A stretch of 64,000 nucleotides of DNA, from the NCBI GenBank assembly GCA_021521415.1, contig JAIQDT010000675.1:620001-684000 (forward strand), written 5' to 3'. The translations under genes and the position numbers were made by a program. The stretch comes from Bidens hawaiensis. Lineage: Eukaryota > Streptophyta > Magnoliopsida > Asterales > Asteraceae. Below are positions 1 to 11,151 of this stretch, one piece after another; position 1 is the first letter of the stretch; the number at the start of each line of letters is the position of its first letter. The notes below the pieces were generated by a model. It did not search any database and had not been told where the DNA came from. It worked only from the letters and a program-made list of their open reading frames with translations.

Positions 1-807
1 TATTTGAAAAAGCTACGAGTTTATGCTGGCGGGGTACGGTTGTTGAGTGCGGATTATGGGTCGTCAGAAGGGTGGATCGGTGCAAATGTGAACCCTAATT
101 TGCCACCTGAGATGACGTCTTTCACGGTGCTTCCTAACATTGGGTATTTTGAATTCTTACCGTTGAGAGAGATCGATGAGTCCGATTCAATTGAGCCCAA
201 ACCAATTGGGTTAACCGATGTTGAGCTCGGTGAAGAATACGAGGTTGTGGTCACTAATTTTGCTGGTTTGTATCGTTATCGGCTAGGAGATGTGGTTAAG
301 GTTATCGGGTTCCATAACGCAACCCCGAAACTACAGTTTGTTTGTAGAAGAAACTTGATGCTAAATATCAACCTAGATAAAAACACTGAAACAGATTTAC
401 AATTATCAGTTGAAACAGCTGCAAAACTTTTAGCCGATGAGAAACTCGAAGTCGTTGACTTCACGAGCCTTGTTGACCTGACCACCGACCCGGGCCACTA
501 TGTGATCTTTTGGGAAGTGAGTGGGGACGCAAGCGACTTTGTTTTGAAAGAGTGTTGTAATTGTTTGGACAAGTCCTTTGTTGATGCGGGCTACGTGAGC
601 TCGCGAAAAGTCAATGCGATCGGGCCTCTAGAACTCCGGATTCTGAGGAGGGGTACATTTCAGAAGATTATAGATCATTATGTTGGGTTAGGATCTGCAC
701 TAAACCAATTCAAGACACCGCGCTGTGTAGGCCCAAGTAACCGGAAAGTGTTGCAGATCCTTTGCAACAATGTTGTCAAGAGTTATGTTAGTAATACTTT
801 CGGTTAA
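1..807 (+). CDS. GH3 family acyl-acid-amido synthetase, JAR1/GH3.11-like, C-terminal part
   Basis: This is the last 268 codons of a GH3 enzyme; the reading frame is open from base 1 and ends at TAA 805-807, so the gene starts to the left of the window. GH3 enzymes adenylate a plant hormone acid and join it to an amino acid in the cytosol. Counting from base 1, the motif YGSSEGW lies at residues 19-25 and YRLGDVV at 93-99; both belong to the ATP/AMP-binding site of the family. The wording around them ([39 protein letters not shown] end, VLQILCNN) resembles the jasmonate branch (JAR1, which makes jasmonoyl-isoleucine) more than the auxin branch. No internal break is seen. JAR1 assignment is by remembered similarity; the substrate is not proven. 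Confidence 0.88.
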   Translation, partial: YLKKLRVYAGGVRLLSADYGSSEGWIGANVNPNLPPEMTSFTVLPNIGYFEFLPLREIDESDSIEPKPIGLTDVELGEEYEVVVTNFAGLYRYRLGDVVKVIGFHNATPKLQFVCRRNLMLNINLDKNTETDLQLSVETAAKLLADEKLEVVDFTSLVDLTTDPGHYVIFWEVSGDASDFVLKECCNCLDKSFVDAGYVSSRKVNAIGPLELRILRRGTFQKIIDHYVGLGSALNQFKTPRCVGPSNRKVLQILCNNVVKSYVSNTFG

Positions 808-1753
808 GATAGTATGTCGTTTTCGTGGTTTGGTTTGCCTTGATTTTAATGAGCAATTAGAAATAATGTACTTCAATTGGTAATATGTATGTCATTTTTA
901 TCTTTGATAGTTACTTTTTATCTTGTTTTATATTAATATAAAATATTTATATGTAAAGTGTATACTTTTGTTTCATACGAATACAAAATATGACTTTATA
1001 TATGTTTCCTGTTTGTGTAGATATTTTTACTTTTTATAAACATAATGTAGACATTTCTTAGTCTCATACGTGCACAACATTCTTGGTTAAATGCATGTTT
1101 CTCATTACCAATGTAAAGCTCGATTAACTGGGCTGAGTACTCAGCAAGCTAGTACTCGCTACTTTGGCATCGTTTTGAGGGGCTTTTCTAAACTTCGAAC
1201 AGGTTGTTTGCTAATCTCAAGAGACCGTTATCCGCTCTCTCACAAATCACCAAACTAGTATGGCGAACCCATCAAAAGCTAATCACTAATACAATGGTAG
1301 TGATCACCTCAAAGTGACAATATGAGAATGAATAAGATGTTTGGTTGTAGATTAACTATTCTATTTTTCTCTTAGATCTTGATCTCTTCGATTCCATGTA
1401 TAAATATGAAGAAAAATAGAGAGATATTAACTTAGATGTGTATGTGGTAATGCTAGACCAGAAGGGTGAGCAATTTCAAAAGAGGAGAAATAAATTGGTT
1501 ACATTAAAATTACCTTGTGGGAAGGTCCGTTTAATATTCAAAAACTGCTTACCAACAGGCGGACATGTGGTAAGACATCTATTTATATCAAAATTAAAAA
1601 AACAACAAAAAATGTGATTGTCTATCCTACAATCGCTTCCACCGTTGGTCCAAGCGACCATTGACACCCAATCCACATCAACATGGTTTTGTGTTTGAAC
1701 GTTATGCATTGTATATCCATTTTTGTAAACTCATTTCAAAATTTCTGAACCAT
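808..1753. other. Intergenic, GH3 3' flank
   Basis: AT-rich sequence with no credible gene. It should hold the 3' UTR of the GH3 gene. Around 1108-1180 it contains CCAATGTAAAG, a GAGTACTC palindrome (1135-1142) and GTACTCGCTAC, which resemble the end of the hAT MITE at 39974-40454, so a decayed relative may lie here. Nothing else is recognised. Confidence 0.5.
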
Positions 1754-1770
1754 CACCACAAGAAAAAGCC

Positions 1771-2040
1771 TTACGGCGACAAAAGTCGCCGCTAATAGTC
1801 ATGATTATCGTCGCTAACAGTATAGCGGCGACATGTCGCCGCTATATATACGTTGCCACTAATAACTCGTCGCTAATAATCATTTATCGCTGCTGATAGA
1901 CGAGTGTCACCGCTAATAATATGTCGCCGCTAATAGTGTGCCATCGCTAATAATCTGGTTTCGCCACTGATAACTTTGTATTTAGCAGCGACAAATTTCG
2001 CCGCTAATAGTGTGCCGTCACGACTAATAGTAGCGGACAT
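1771..2040. repeat. CACTA subterminal repeat array
   Basis: About a dozen diverged copies of a GTCGCCGCTAATA-like unit are packed here in both orientations (for example GGCGACAAAAGTCGCCGC at the start). In CACTA elements such subterminal repeats are binding sites for the element's DNA-binding protein. The right end of the element has only one or two copies. Confidence 0.75.
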
Positions 2041-2244
2041 GCAGTGCAGCACTTGCTCTATTTTCGGTTCCTGTCCTGTCCCGTTTTCCTGCATTCCATG
2101 ATAATTTCCATATTTTCAAAACCACACGAATCCAAAAATTTTCATACACATATATCATAAGGTAAAACATCGTCTAAATAGTTAAGGTAAAACACAAAAA
2201 CAATTGTTTAAAACATAACAATCGTCTAGATAGTCCAAAATACT

Positions 2245-3801
2245 TTCATTCTTCCTCATCCATGCCGTCTTGGTCGAAAAGATCATCATTATTCCTTGAT
2301 ACCTTGTTCGATGAGGCCGAGGCATTATGTTGTGACATACGAGCTAGAAATTCCGGTTCGCTGAAAATTCGATCAACTTGAGCTTATAAGTAAAAAGAAT
2401 AATTAATTACCAACATGTATTGGTCAAAATTACTGAAACCAAATTACCAACATAATATATATATATATATATATATATATACCGGTGTAAAGAATGGCTG
2501 TGGTATCGGCCCCTTCTCACATTGATCCGCGACACTCGAAGGGCTATGGAAGGTTTAGGCCCGATACCTCTCGTACAGCCGCGACAAGGACCCAACACCT
2601 TTTCAAATATTCCAACCGCATTTGAAATCGGCTCATTAATTTCTTCAAATTCACTTTCGCTATTAGGCTCGGTTTGCTCCTCGAACTCTCTACTTAATTC
2701 ATTCTATATTTTACAACAATGTACAACAGATGATTAATATATTTGAAAAATATACTTTAATAAATACATGCGTATTGACGCTCTGCCACCTCACTATCGA
2801 AAGTGCTATCACGTCGGCAATGAGCTTTCTTAAAAAACTTGGAGCTCATTCAGGCACTTTATAACATTAAATATTAGATCATACAATAAATATATATAAT
2901 TTTTGTATGTGTGTGTAAAAATATAAAGCATTACATTTTTGTAGCCATAGCTGCTATAGGATGCCATCCCCCCCGGTTTTTGTATTGTTGATTTTGTCGG
3001 TTCGTTTTGTTGACCAACGATCGGCTTTCATGTGACTCGGTCTTGAAAAGGTCGACAACTTTCTTCCAATTTTCTTTACTCATCTCCTTGGGGGGGGGGG
3101 GGGGGGGTTGCTCTTTGTTAAGTCTAAATTAGCCTTTCCACCCACAGCATTATAATGGCCTTTTGCTTTGTTTTGTCGATCTCTATATCGCTTTGAGATC
3201 ACAAATTCAATGGCACCCTTTAGCAGTTTTTTTGAGGATCTTGTTCTATCTCTTGTAAATTGAAGTATCGCTAGAAAGTAATTAAAAGAATTTAGTTAAT
3301 TAAGTAAAAGACAAATAATTAAATGAAGAATATTTAAATTAAAAAATCACTTACACTAAGATGCTCTTTCAAAGCATTTTTCTCCGCTTCAGACACATTA
3401 GCCCAACTTTCCTTATCAAAGATGTTCCTTCCATGTATATTCCCATTTCACGAATAAACATGTCGGCAACCTCACCAATCGGGATAAGTGTAGCACTCCT
3501 GTCAAATGTGAGAGACAAAGACCCCCCATTTTTCTTTAGTGCTGCTGCCAATTTTTTATTTTTGGCAGGACCTCGTCCCTTACGTCGCAGGTAAAGCTAC
3601 AAATATAATTAAAATTTATTAGTCACAACATGTATATTTATAACAATATATGTATTTATAATAAATGAATAACATATAGTAAACAAATAAATTATAGTAA
3701 TCCTTACCATCCTCCTCGTGAACACCTCACCGAAAACCACCTGGAGGTGGCGGATCCTCGGCACCATCGCCGCCATGTCCTCGACGCATGACGTCCGCCA
3801 T
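2245..3801 (-). pseudogene. Decayed Ptta/En/Spm (Transposase_24-like) protein gene of the CACTA element
   Basis: Reverse-strand reading starts at an ATG at 3801 (MADVMRRGHGGDG...) and runs to about 2245. Recognisable stretches, in order, are an IGEVADMFIREMG block with WANVSEAEKNALKEHL (3550-3360), a HYNAVGGKANLDL block (about 3240-3130), a WKKVVDLFKTESH...LVNKTNRQNQ block (about 3080-2970), an AHCRRDSTFDSEVAERQ block (about 2830-2770) and a VLGPCRGCTRGIG block (about 2600-2540). These match the order of motifs I know from plant Transposase_24 proteins. Some breaks look like introns (a GTAAG follows the EHL block), others are frameshifts. The 18-G run at 3090-3107 falls inside. The gene is not expected to work. 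Confidence 0.65.
3090..3107. repeat. Poly-G run
   Basis: Eighteen G residues in a row lie inside the decayed CACTA gene. The length is likely to vary between reads and individuals. Confidence 0.9.
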
Positions 3802-3904
3802 GATCTGAAAAGTTATAAGATATGCAATACAAATATATAATACGATTCAAGTTTTCTATTGCTACATAAAAGTACAAAGTTTTCTTATAGCCACATACAA
3901 ATAC

Positions 3905-4596
3905 AAATCGTTACTAACGGTTTGGTTCCGCACCACTCCAAACCGTTACTAACCGAACCAAACCAAACTGTTATAAAAACCGAAAACCAAACCGTTAAAT
4001 TTCAAAACCGAACCAAACCAAACTGTTACTAACAGTTTGGTTCCGGTTCGGTTTCACGGTTTTTCAATTTGTAGTTTGCTTTTGATTAGAATTCAAAACT
4101 AAAAATATTTGTAACTGAAAGACATGTGCAATTTTTTTTTAATCTCGTTTAACTGTGTTTTTTTTCAAAACTACAAAAGTATTCTAACTAATTGTAGCTA
4201 CAAAGTCATTTGACACACCAAAGCAAAAACCAATATACTAGAGCAACAAATGACAACAAAAAAGAAAACAACGTATAACAGCATTCGGCTTTTAGCAACA
4301 TGCTAATGATAGTAAAGTAGTAATTCAAATTTTAGAAACATTTATATGTTGATTCAAATGATATAAAACACGTATATAAAAAAGATTATATCCAAATAGA
4401 CATTACGGTTCGGTCCGGTTTTATATGGCTGGTTTGTGAGATAAATCGTAAACCAAACCGTTCGCTACGGTTTGAAAACTATGAAACCGACCGACCAAAA
4501 GTTAAACAAAAAAAAAAAAAACCAACCGTGAAACCAAACCGATGATTGGTTTGAGCGGTTTCACGGTTTCAAACCGAACCGTGAACACCCCTACTA
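3905..4596. repeat. AACCGTT/AACCAAAC-rich repeat block inside the CACTA element
   Basis: Many short copies of AACCAAACCGTT-like words occur in both orientations at each side of an AT-rich core. The right edge (GAACCGTGAACACCCCTA) read on the reverse strand begins TAGGGGTGTTCACGG, a start common among plant MITEs. A matching left terminus was not found, so boundaries and class stay open. Confidence 0.4.
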
Positions 4597-5226
4597 ATTA
4601 ACACCACATATCGGTCCTAATTAACACCATTGTTCAAACACAAAAATCAGTCATAATTAACATGTTAAAATAAACAGATCGGTTCACTTTGCTATTTATA
4701 AAATAAACAGATCGGCAATATCCCTAAAATTATAAATAAACAAAGATTAAAACATACATTTCCTTGGTGTCGGAGTGGTGGATGGAGTGGTGGCCGGAAA
4801 CTGGTGGTAGCGTCGGAGTGGTGGCCGGCGCGGTGGTAGCGTTGAAGTGGTGGCCGACAGGGTGGTGCACGGAGTGGTGGCCGTCGTCAGAGGTGACCTC
4901 AATCACAAAACAAACAAGAAAAGTGAGATGTAAACATACCTAAGAGGCCACCAAGTGAAATAAACCATACCGAAAAAAGATTTCCCAGAAAGTGGTGGCC
5001 GGCGATTAAGATGGAGACGGCGAGGGTTTGGGAGAGAAGAGAGAGGTGTGAGAGCTGCAAAAAGAAAGAGGAAAGATATATTTCCCGGCAAGTGAAATAA
5101 AAACTATTTGTGACGACATATATCCTATAAAACCCTAGCCATTGGATCCACACCACAATCAACGGCCCAGATTTGTTAAAACGCGGATCAAGGGTGTCGC
5201 CGCTAGTACGCGCTTTTTTTGTAGTG

Positions 5227-7004
5227 CATATTTGAAGATCTCTAAATGCATGTTTCACCCTTACAGCATAGTTGATTTATGTATGTTAGCAGTATCTTTT
5301 TATTGTAATTGGATCTTTTTATTCAATAAAAAAATAGTATTTGAGCTTCAAGCCTATAAACAATTTTGATGTCCCCAACGTTTAACCAATTTTGAAAGAC
5401 ATAACAAATATTTATATACGATGCACTTAATTTGCATAACAATTTTTTTTTTTAAAATACGTTACTTAGATTCATGTATGTTAGCAGTCATCTTTGATAA
5501 AGATAATAGAAGGGTAAACTTATAACTTATTGATAAATGTTTACTGTTGCGGTAGACAGAAACAGAAAGGTGTTGAATTTTTGTCACCTTCACTTAAACC
5601 AACCATGGTTGAATTATGGTAGGAAAGGTGAGCTTTTCTACAAAACAGAAGACTTTCACCGATGGATAAAAATGTGGCTCATCGGTATTCCATTGGTTAT
5701 ACACATCAGAAAAGATGGCATGAGTGGCAGAAGTTAACAGGGGAGCACCAACAGGTTTACCAGCGATGTATTATAGCAAGTCTTTTTATTCTCTAACGAG
5801 TACCAGTTTGGTACCAGTACTGCATAAAGAAACTTTTTATAACAAGTACCGGTACCATACCGATACACTGTACCGGTACCATACCAATACACCGTGTCAA
5901 TATTTAAAGTATGATATTTGATATCCATTTTTTCTTAGAAGTCGGTGCCGCTGTGGTACTGAAGTCATTCTCATGTTTAAATACCTTTAAAAAGGCTTAA
6001 AATGACATTAGCAATAAAAAGAAAAGAAGTAAAGAAAAATGGTCCATTGGTCCCTCGACAGAAGCCGCAATCTGTCCCCCTCTTTCTCACACGTGCTTCA
6101 TTTTATGGTGGTATTTTCATTATGCAGCAGTAGCCTCATCGTTATCATCTTACTCAATAATCTCACAAATAACAAAGTTATAGTAGGGTCTGAAAATGAT
6201 AAGATGCAGATAGTCTTACATATATCCCGGTGAGTCGCCGATTGGTGCATGTACCCTTGTATTTCAGCTATCAACGACACCACATGATGCATGATTAACT
6301 TTTGCCACTTTTAATGTTATATGCACACACATTATATGCCCACATATATTTTCATTATGCATAAACTAACTTAATAACTGTACTACACGAGTTGAATCAA
6401 TAATATAATACAAATATAAAAAGATGTTTATATATCTGAATAATCGGGGATTGTTTCATGATTATCAACGAATGATTTTGCAAAAGTTGTAGTTTTAAAG
6501 TGAAATTGGTTGGGTAGTTTAATGCGATGAAGTTAATCGTTTCTTTCTTTCTTTGAAATCTAAAGAAAAACGACGTGACGTTGATGTAAAATAAAAGTTA
6601 TTTCACGAAAAATAAGTTCGGGTATAATACACATTTAAAGGGAAACAATGTACATCAAATTTAAGAATTTATTAAAGAGAAGGGTTCACTGTGTTTTAAA
6701 ATGGTCGTGACAGGTCGGTAACAAGCAAAGCGGCTTTGGAAAAAATAAGTTTGACTCATTTGGTAACAAGCAAAGCGGCTTTGGAAAAAATAAGTTTGAC
6801 AAAATGAGTCGCACTAAAAAAATCATAATTGGTCCAACCACCTTGACAAAAATAGAAGCCGAATCGTTGGTGTTTGATCCATACTCTCTGTTCGATATAG
6901 CATTCCCTTCGATAACCCCTCCATTCTTCTTACAAGTGTCCGACCTACAAATTTAAAACTTATAATGATCTAATTTCTCAGCACTCCATGCCCAAAGAAA
7001 TTTA
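5227..7004. other. Intergenic with short tandem repeats
   Basis: No gene is supported. A 24-bp unit based on ACCGGTACC occurs twice at 5847-5894, and a longer direct duplication lies at 6717-6800. Short open frames here have no recognisable domains. Confidence 0.5.
6717..6800. repeat. Tandem duplication, period 45 bp
   Basis: A 39-bp segment beginning GGTAACAAGCAAAGCGGC occurs at 6717-6755 and again, identical, at 6762-6800. The identity of the copies suggests a recent slippage or repair event. Confidence 0.9.
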
Positions 7005-7786
7005 GGATCTGTTTGGTATGAGGTAATGGAATGGAATGGATGACAGAATAGAATGAACGTGGTAATGGAATGGACAAATGAATGGAATGGACTATTACCA
7101 TTTTAATGAGATGTTTGGTTACCACATGATAATGAAATGAATCATTAACTTGTTTTGTTTGGTAGGTAGGAAAAAAAAGAATAAATAAAATTAAAATAAT
7201 AGTGAGTGGGGGTGGTGGTGGGAGGTAGGTGGCGGTCGTGGCATTGGTGGGTGGTGATGGTTTTTGGCGGTGACAGGTGGTGGTGGGCGACATGAGATAA
7301 TGATGGTTGAAGGTGGGTAGTGGTGGCGGGTGGGTGGGATGGGCGGTGGCGGTAATGGTGGAGGTGGTGGTGGGCATTGGTGACGGTGGGTGGTGGGCGA
7401 CGGGTGGTGATGGTGAGGGGTGAGGGTGATGGTTGATGATGGTGGCAGGCGGGTAGCGAGGGTGGGCGGCTGGCACTGATGGAGATGGTTGGTGGTGGTG
7501 GCGGTAACGGCGGCGGTGGACGACGATGATGGTGGTTGGTGGCAGCGATGGTGGTGGGTGTTGATGGTAGTGGGTGGTGGTGGAGGTGATGTAGGGTGGA
7601 AGAGGGAATGAAATGAATAAAAAAACATGAGGTATGGATGAAATGAAATTAGGGTGTTTTAGAGTGAATGGAGTGGCTTAGGTAATTGCTCATTTCATCC
7701 CTTTGATCAACCAAACACGCTTTTCTCTATTCCTTTACAATGGGTCATTCCATTTCGTCCTGCATTACTCCATACCAAACGCTATC
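7005..7786. mobile_element. PIF/Harbinger-like MITE with a GGTGG minisatellite core
   Basis: The left end is GGATCTGTTTGGTATG and the right end is CATACCAAACGCTATC, an imperfect inverted pair sharing GTTTGGTATG. TTA stands outside both ends (7002-7004 and 7787-7789), as expected for a Tourist/Harbinger-type insertion. Next to the ends are GGAATGGAATG-type subterminal repeats. The core (about 7200-7590) is a degenerate GGTGGTGGC minisatellite; open frames through it are only proline/histidine-rich low complexity. A second copy of the family is at 60434-61125. Confidence 0.75.
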
Positions 7787-8519
7787 TTAGTATAATTTCA
7801 CCCGATTCCACTAATTATTTATACTTGGATAAAAGAAGCCAATGAAATCAAGTGAATTTTACATGGGTTTCCTATGTTGGGGTAGGATGCATAAAAAAAA
7901 ATAGATCTGCAAACAGATTTTTACATTATGTGGCATTCTGTTTGAATTCTATTTGCATATTCATGAAACGTTTGGTGTCGCTTTATGCTAATATTATATA
8001 GTGTGAATGACAATACGATGGGGGCGATGTAAATGGATTTTGGGGTTATTTGGATTGTTTGCAGGTGAAGAGAGTTTAAAAAAATTGTATTTGATTGGGT
8101 TATTTTTAGTAGTTCTTATATGTTTAATAAACATATGTTTTTTTAATGTATATATTATTGTTTGGAAACTGTCACAAAAGCCCAACGATCGAATTTAGGG
8201 AGAATGGTGTGCCATGAGATGGCCACTCTCAGTCTCACCACGCAAGGGGGCGGCGCGGTGTTCACTGCCCGCACTATGTCCACTTTGCGGGGTCTCTACA
8301 CATTATAACACATATCCTTATGTCGTATATTAATTTCGAAGGTGATTTGGCTACGTTTTAAAGGTGATGAAAATAACACTTGCATTTATAATCCATACCA
8401 ACCAAATTAAGTATTTCACCTGTTTCTTTTCATTTTATATGGCCTATATATACGCACACCACTTATATATGTATTTCATAACCCCCCCCCCCCCACCCCC
8501 GCCAAAACCGAAATTGGAG
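7787..8519. other. Intergenic, upstream of DUF761 gene
   Basis: AT-rich sequence without a gene. It ends with a C-rich tract (about 8482-8501) just before the start codon of the next gene, which would fall in its 5' leader. The promoter of that gene should lie here; TATATATA-like boxes near 8447-8470 are candidates but cannot be told from the general AT richness. Confidence 0.4.
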
Positions 8520-9089
8520 ATGGAACAAAGGACATCAATGACGACCAAGAAGCTTTGTGGAATAATAAGAGCAATTCTCTACATGCTTAAGATAAGATCA
8601 TTTAAAAACATTCCATGGTTTGAACTTCACATGATGCTAAAAAGATCAACCAAACTCGCTGGAAAAGCCATCGAAAACCTCTTCCTTGAACACGAAACGC
8701 TCTCTTCCACCCTCACATGCCGCCCCAACAACATCCACACCACCTTCATCACTCCCATTGAATACAAATTCAGCCCACATATTCGCACTAAACGCAAAAC
8801 CAACCGCCATTATTATTATTCCTATGGAAACAGTTGTTCATACAACCAGTCACATAAGAACTATGAGGTGGAGACATTGGTGACGCCCGAAAAATCTCCA
8901 TTGACGATATTAGGGTTCGGAGGGAGTCTTAATGTACGGGAGCTGCGGGTGACGGACTCACCGTTCTCGGAGAATAACATGGCGGAGGATACTCTACAGG
9001 TGGATAAGGCAGCAGAGGAGTTCATTAAGAATTTTTATCATGAATTGAAGCAGCAAAAGAAAATGGGGTCAAGTCCATTGAGTTGGTAG
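8520..9089 (+). CDS. DUF761 domain protein (cotton-fibre-protein-like)
   Basis: An uninterrupted 189-codon gene. The start at 8520 (MEQRTSM) is preferred over an in-frame ATG at 8364, because the extra 52 codons cross a C-rich tract and read as low complexity. The C-terminal helix VDKAAEEFIKNFYHEL (residues 161-176) is the DUF761 signature, found at the end of a plant-specific family of small, basic, mostly uncharacterised proteins. Residues 1-60 are basic and partly hydrophobic (IIRAILYMLKIRSFKNIPWFELH), also usual for the family. The middle is rich in Tyr, Asn and Ser. No intron is needed, which is common in this family. Molecular function is unknown. Confidence 0.8.
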   Translation: MEQRTSMTTKKLCGIIRAILYMLKIRSFKNIPWFELHMMLKRSTKLAGKAIENLFLEHETLSSTLTCRPNNIHTTFITPIEYKFSPHIRTKRKTNRHYYYSYGNSCSYNQSHKNYEVETLVTPEKSPLTILGFGGSLNVRELRVTDSPFSENNMAEDTLQVDKAAEEFIKNFYHELKQQKKMGSSPLSW

Positions 9090-9860
9090 TGTTTTGATTG
9101 TAATTTTACTTAATTTCTCTGTTATGTTTCATTTTGGGTAATATTGTTGTATTGGGAATTTGTTGTTAAAAGTTTATAAATATAAATCATTTATATGTTT
9201 TTGTGTAAATCTGCATTATAGACGTAGTTACAAATATTATAACAAATTTTCGTATAATACTAAGTTTATCATTTTCATTTTATCGTTGACATCAAATGAG
9301 AAAAGTAATTATTGTTCCAATCCAGTCAAAGAAAAATGATAATTATGTGATGCATAACGTGAACATCTTTCTAGAATATGAAAATAAAATAGAAAAAGTA
9401 AACAACTTGTTTTCAGTGAAAAACAACTTCTCATATCAATGGTTTTTTGCACTTCACATAGGTTAAAAACACTTTGAATTTATTTAATTGGCCAAATATT
9501 TGTATGTGTGTATTTTTACATGAAACTATAACATTTTGATGTTTACTACCTTTTGTTTATCGCATGGTCTTTAAGATAGTCGTTTTCCATGGTAGTTATA
9601 GTTGTCAAAAGTTGTTGGGAGCCATATCCAATCACTTGCATTACTTAAGGAGGAGATTTGATATCAGCACATGTTTTATGCCTCAAAACCATGATAGGAT
9701 TACATAGCCGTAAAAATACTAAAAAGAGTACGTAACCTGTCAAGTCTGTACGTAACCAATCAAGTCTAGGACCGTTACTTTTACCCGAAACCCATGCCGA
9801 GAAAACTCACACCTGAAACTGAACTAACCCGACCCGAGAAAAGGTTAACCCGTACCCATT
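9090..9860. other. Intergenic
   Basis: AT-rich sequence between the DUF761 gene and the copia LTR. I see no gene, RNA or clear repeat in it. The last 100 bases are rich in ACCCGA-type words. Confidence 0.5.
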
Positions 9861-10020
9861 TGAAATTAAAATTGTTCTAGACTATTCCATATTATCTTTG
9901 ATTTGTTTTATGAGATACCCTTTCTTTGCTTACTAGGATATCTTATCTTATATAAACAATTGCTTATTTTAGTTTCCATTAAGAAATATTAATTCTACTT
10001 TTGATCCAACGACTTTATGA
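9861..10020 (+). repeat. Copia 5' LTR
   Basis: 160 bp ending CGACTTTATGA, directly followed by the primer site. Its partner is 26935-27094. It contains TTATATAAAC, which could act as the TATA box. Confidence 0.88.
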
Positions 10021-10032
10021 TGGCATCAGAGC
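10021..10032 (+). other. Copia primer-binding site (initiator Met tRNA type)
   Basis: TGGCATCAGAGC differs by one base from the common TGGTATCAGAGC complement of initiator methionine tRNA and abuts the LTR. Confidence 0.85.
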
Positions 10033-10082
10033 TATTTTCAACCTAAAACACCGTCCAACCCTAATACGCGCCACATATTTCC

Positions 10083-11135
10083 ATGGCCGGTGACAAAGAT
10101 TCCGGCTCCGGCCTAAATAACGATGTTACAAGCTCTCCACTATACATGCATCCCTCTGATTATCCAAAACAAATGCATGTCAACGATGCACTCACCGACA
10201 AGAATCATTCAGACTGGTCCCAAGAGATGTTAAATTTCATTTTTGCCAAGAACAAGGTTGGTTTTATCAATGGGGCTATCGTGAAACCAGAGAGGACGAT
10301 TGTAGATTACATGCCATGGATACGTTGTGATGCCATGGTAAAGGGCTGGCTCACGACAGCCATGGAAAAAGAAATCAGAAATAATGTGAAATACGTTGGT
10401 ACTGCAAACGGCATATGGGTTGATCTAGCTGAACAATTTGGAAAAGAAAGCGCCCCTAGGGTCTACGAGTTGAAACAATCATAAACAAGACACAACAAAA
10501 TGGGACTTCGGCCTCGGGCGAATTACACGATGATTCATAGCCTATGGGATGAGATGCAATTGGCTCTTTCCATTCCTCAATGCACATGTCTTAGATGCGA
10601 GTGCGATGCTACAAAAAAGATGACCCGGGTCAGAGACAAAGAGTGGCTATATGAGTTTCTCATGGGTCTTGATAACAAATTCTCTGTTACCAGGACACAA
10701 ATCCTCGCCGTGAACCCTATACAAACCCTAAGAAACGCATATCACCTTGTCCACGATGATGAAAAGCAAAGGGCCATGAACTCTACAAAAAGAGTGCCCA
10801 CTGAAACTGCTGCCTTCAAGGCCTTTGTGCATGAACAACGTGACAATAACACTGCTCCTAAATGTGACAAACTGCCCGCTCCCAAAGAAGACAAGCGTAC
10901 TGATGTCGTTGCTCATTGTACCTTTTGCGGAAGAGATGGTCACAACCGTGATGGTTGTTTTAAACGAATCGGGCATCCCGAATGGTGGCAGGGAAACAAG
11001 AAACGCGAAGAGGATAAGAAACGTGACGAGGCAAAACCAAAGGCGTCCTGCATTGATAGTGCCAAATGCCCTATCCCAGGTTTGACTAAAGACCAATACA
11101 ATACTTTCTTGAATTTTTTTTGCAGAAAATGGTAA
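10083..11135 (+). pseudogene. Copia gag, frameshifted
   Basis: The capsid part starts at the ATG at 10083 (MAGDKDSG) with the UBN2-type gag region (DALTDKNHSDWSQEMLNFI...). It is broken by a frameshift/stop near 10482 and resumes in another frame to 11135. A CCHC zinc knuckle (CTFCGRDGHNRDGC) lies near 10920-10960. Gag packages the element RNA in cytoplasmic particles. The break makes the protein non-functional here. Confidence 0.85.
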
Positions 11136-11151
11136 GGCTACTAATAGGAAC

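Larger units (their letters stand above)
1754..5226 (-). mobile_element. CACTA (En/Spm) DNA transposon, degenerate
   Basis: The left end is CACCACAAGAAAAAGC and the right end, read on the other strand, is CACTACAAAAAAAGCGCG. Both fit the CACTA terminal repeat, with one change (CACTA to CACCA) at the left tip. CAT stands directly outside both ends (1751-1753 and 5227-5229), which is the 3-bp target duplication expected of this superfamily. Subterminal GTCGCCGCTAATA repeats follow the left end, and GTCGCCGCTAGTA precedes the right end. A reverse-strand transposase-associated gene with many breaks sits inside. The element is 3.5 kb, short for an autonomous CACTA, so it probably depends on another copy for movement. 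Confidence 0.85.

Noticed and set aside
5537..5737. 66-codon frame upstream of the ACCGGTACC repeat
   Set aside because: Reads somewhat protein-like but matches no family I know and has no intron or neighbour context.
6970..7628. Open frames on the reverse strand rich in Pro, His and Thr
   Set aside because: They follow the GGTGG minisatellite core of a MITE; several frames are open at once and no domain is present.
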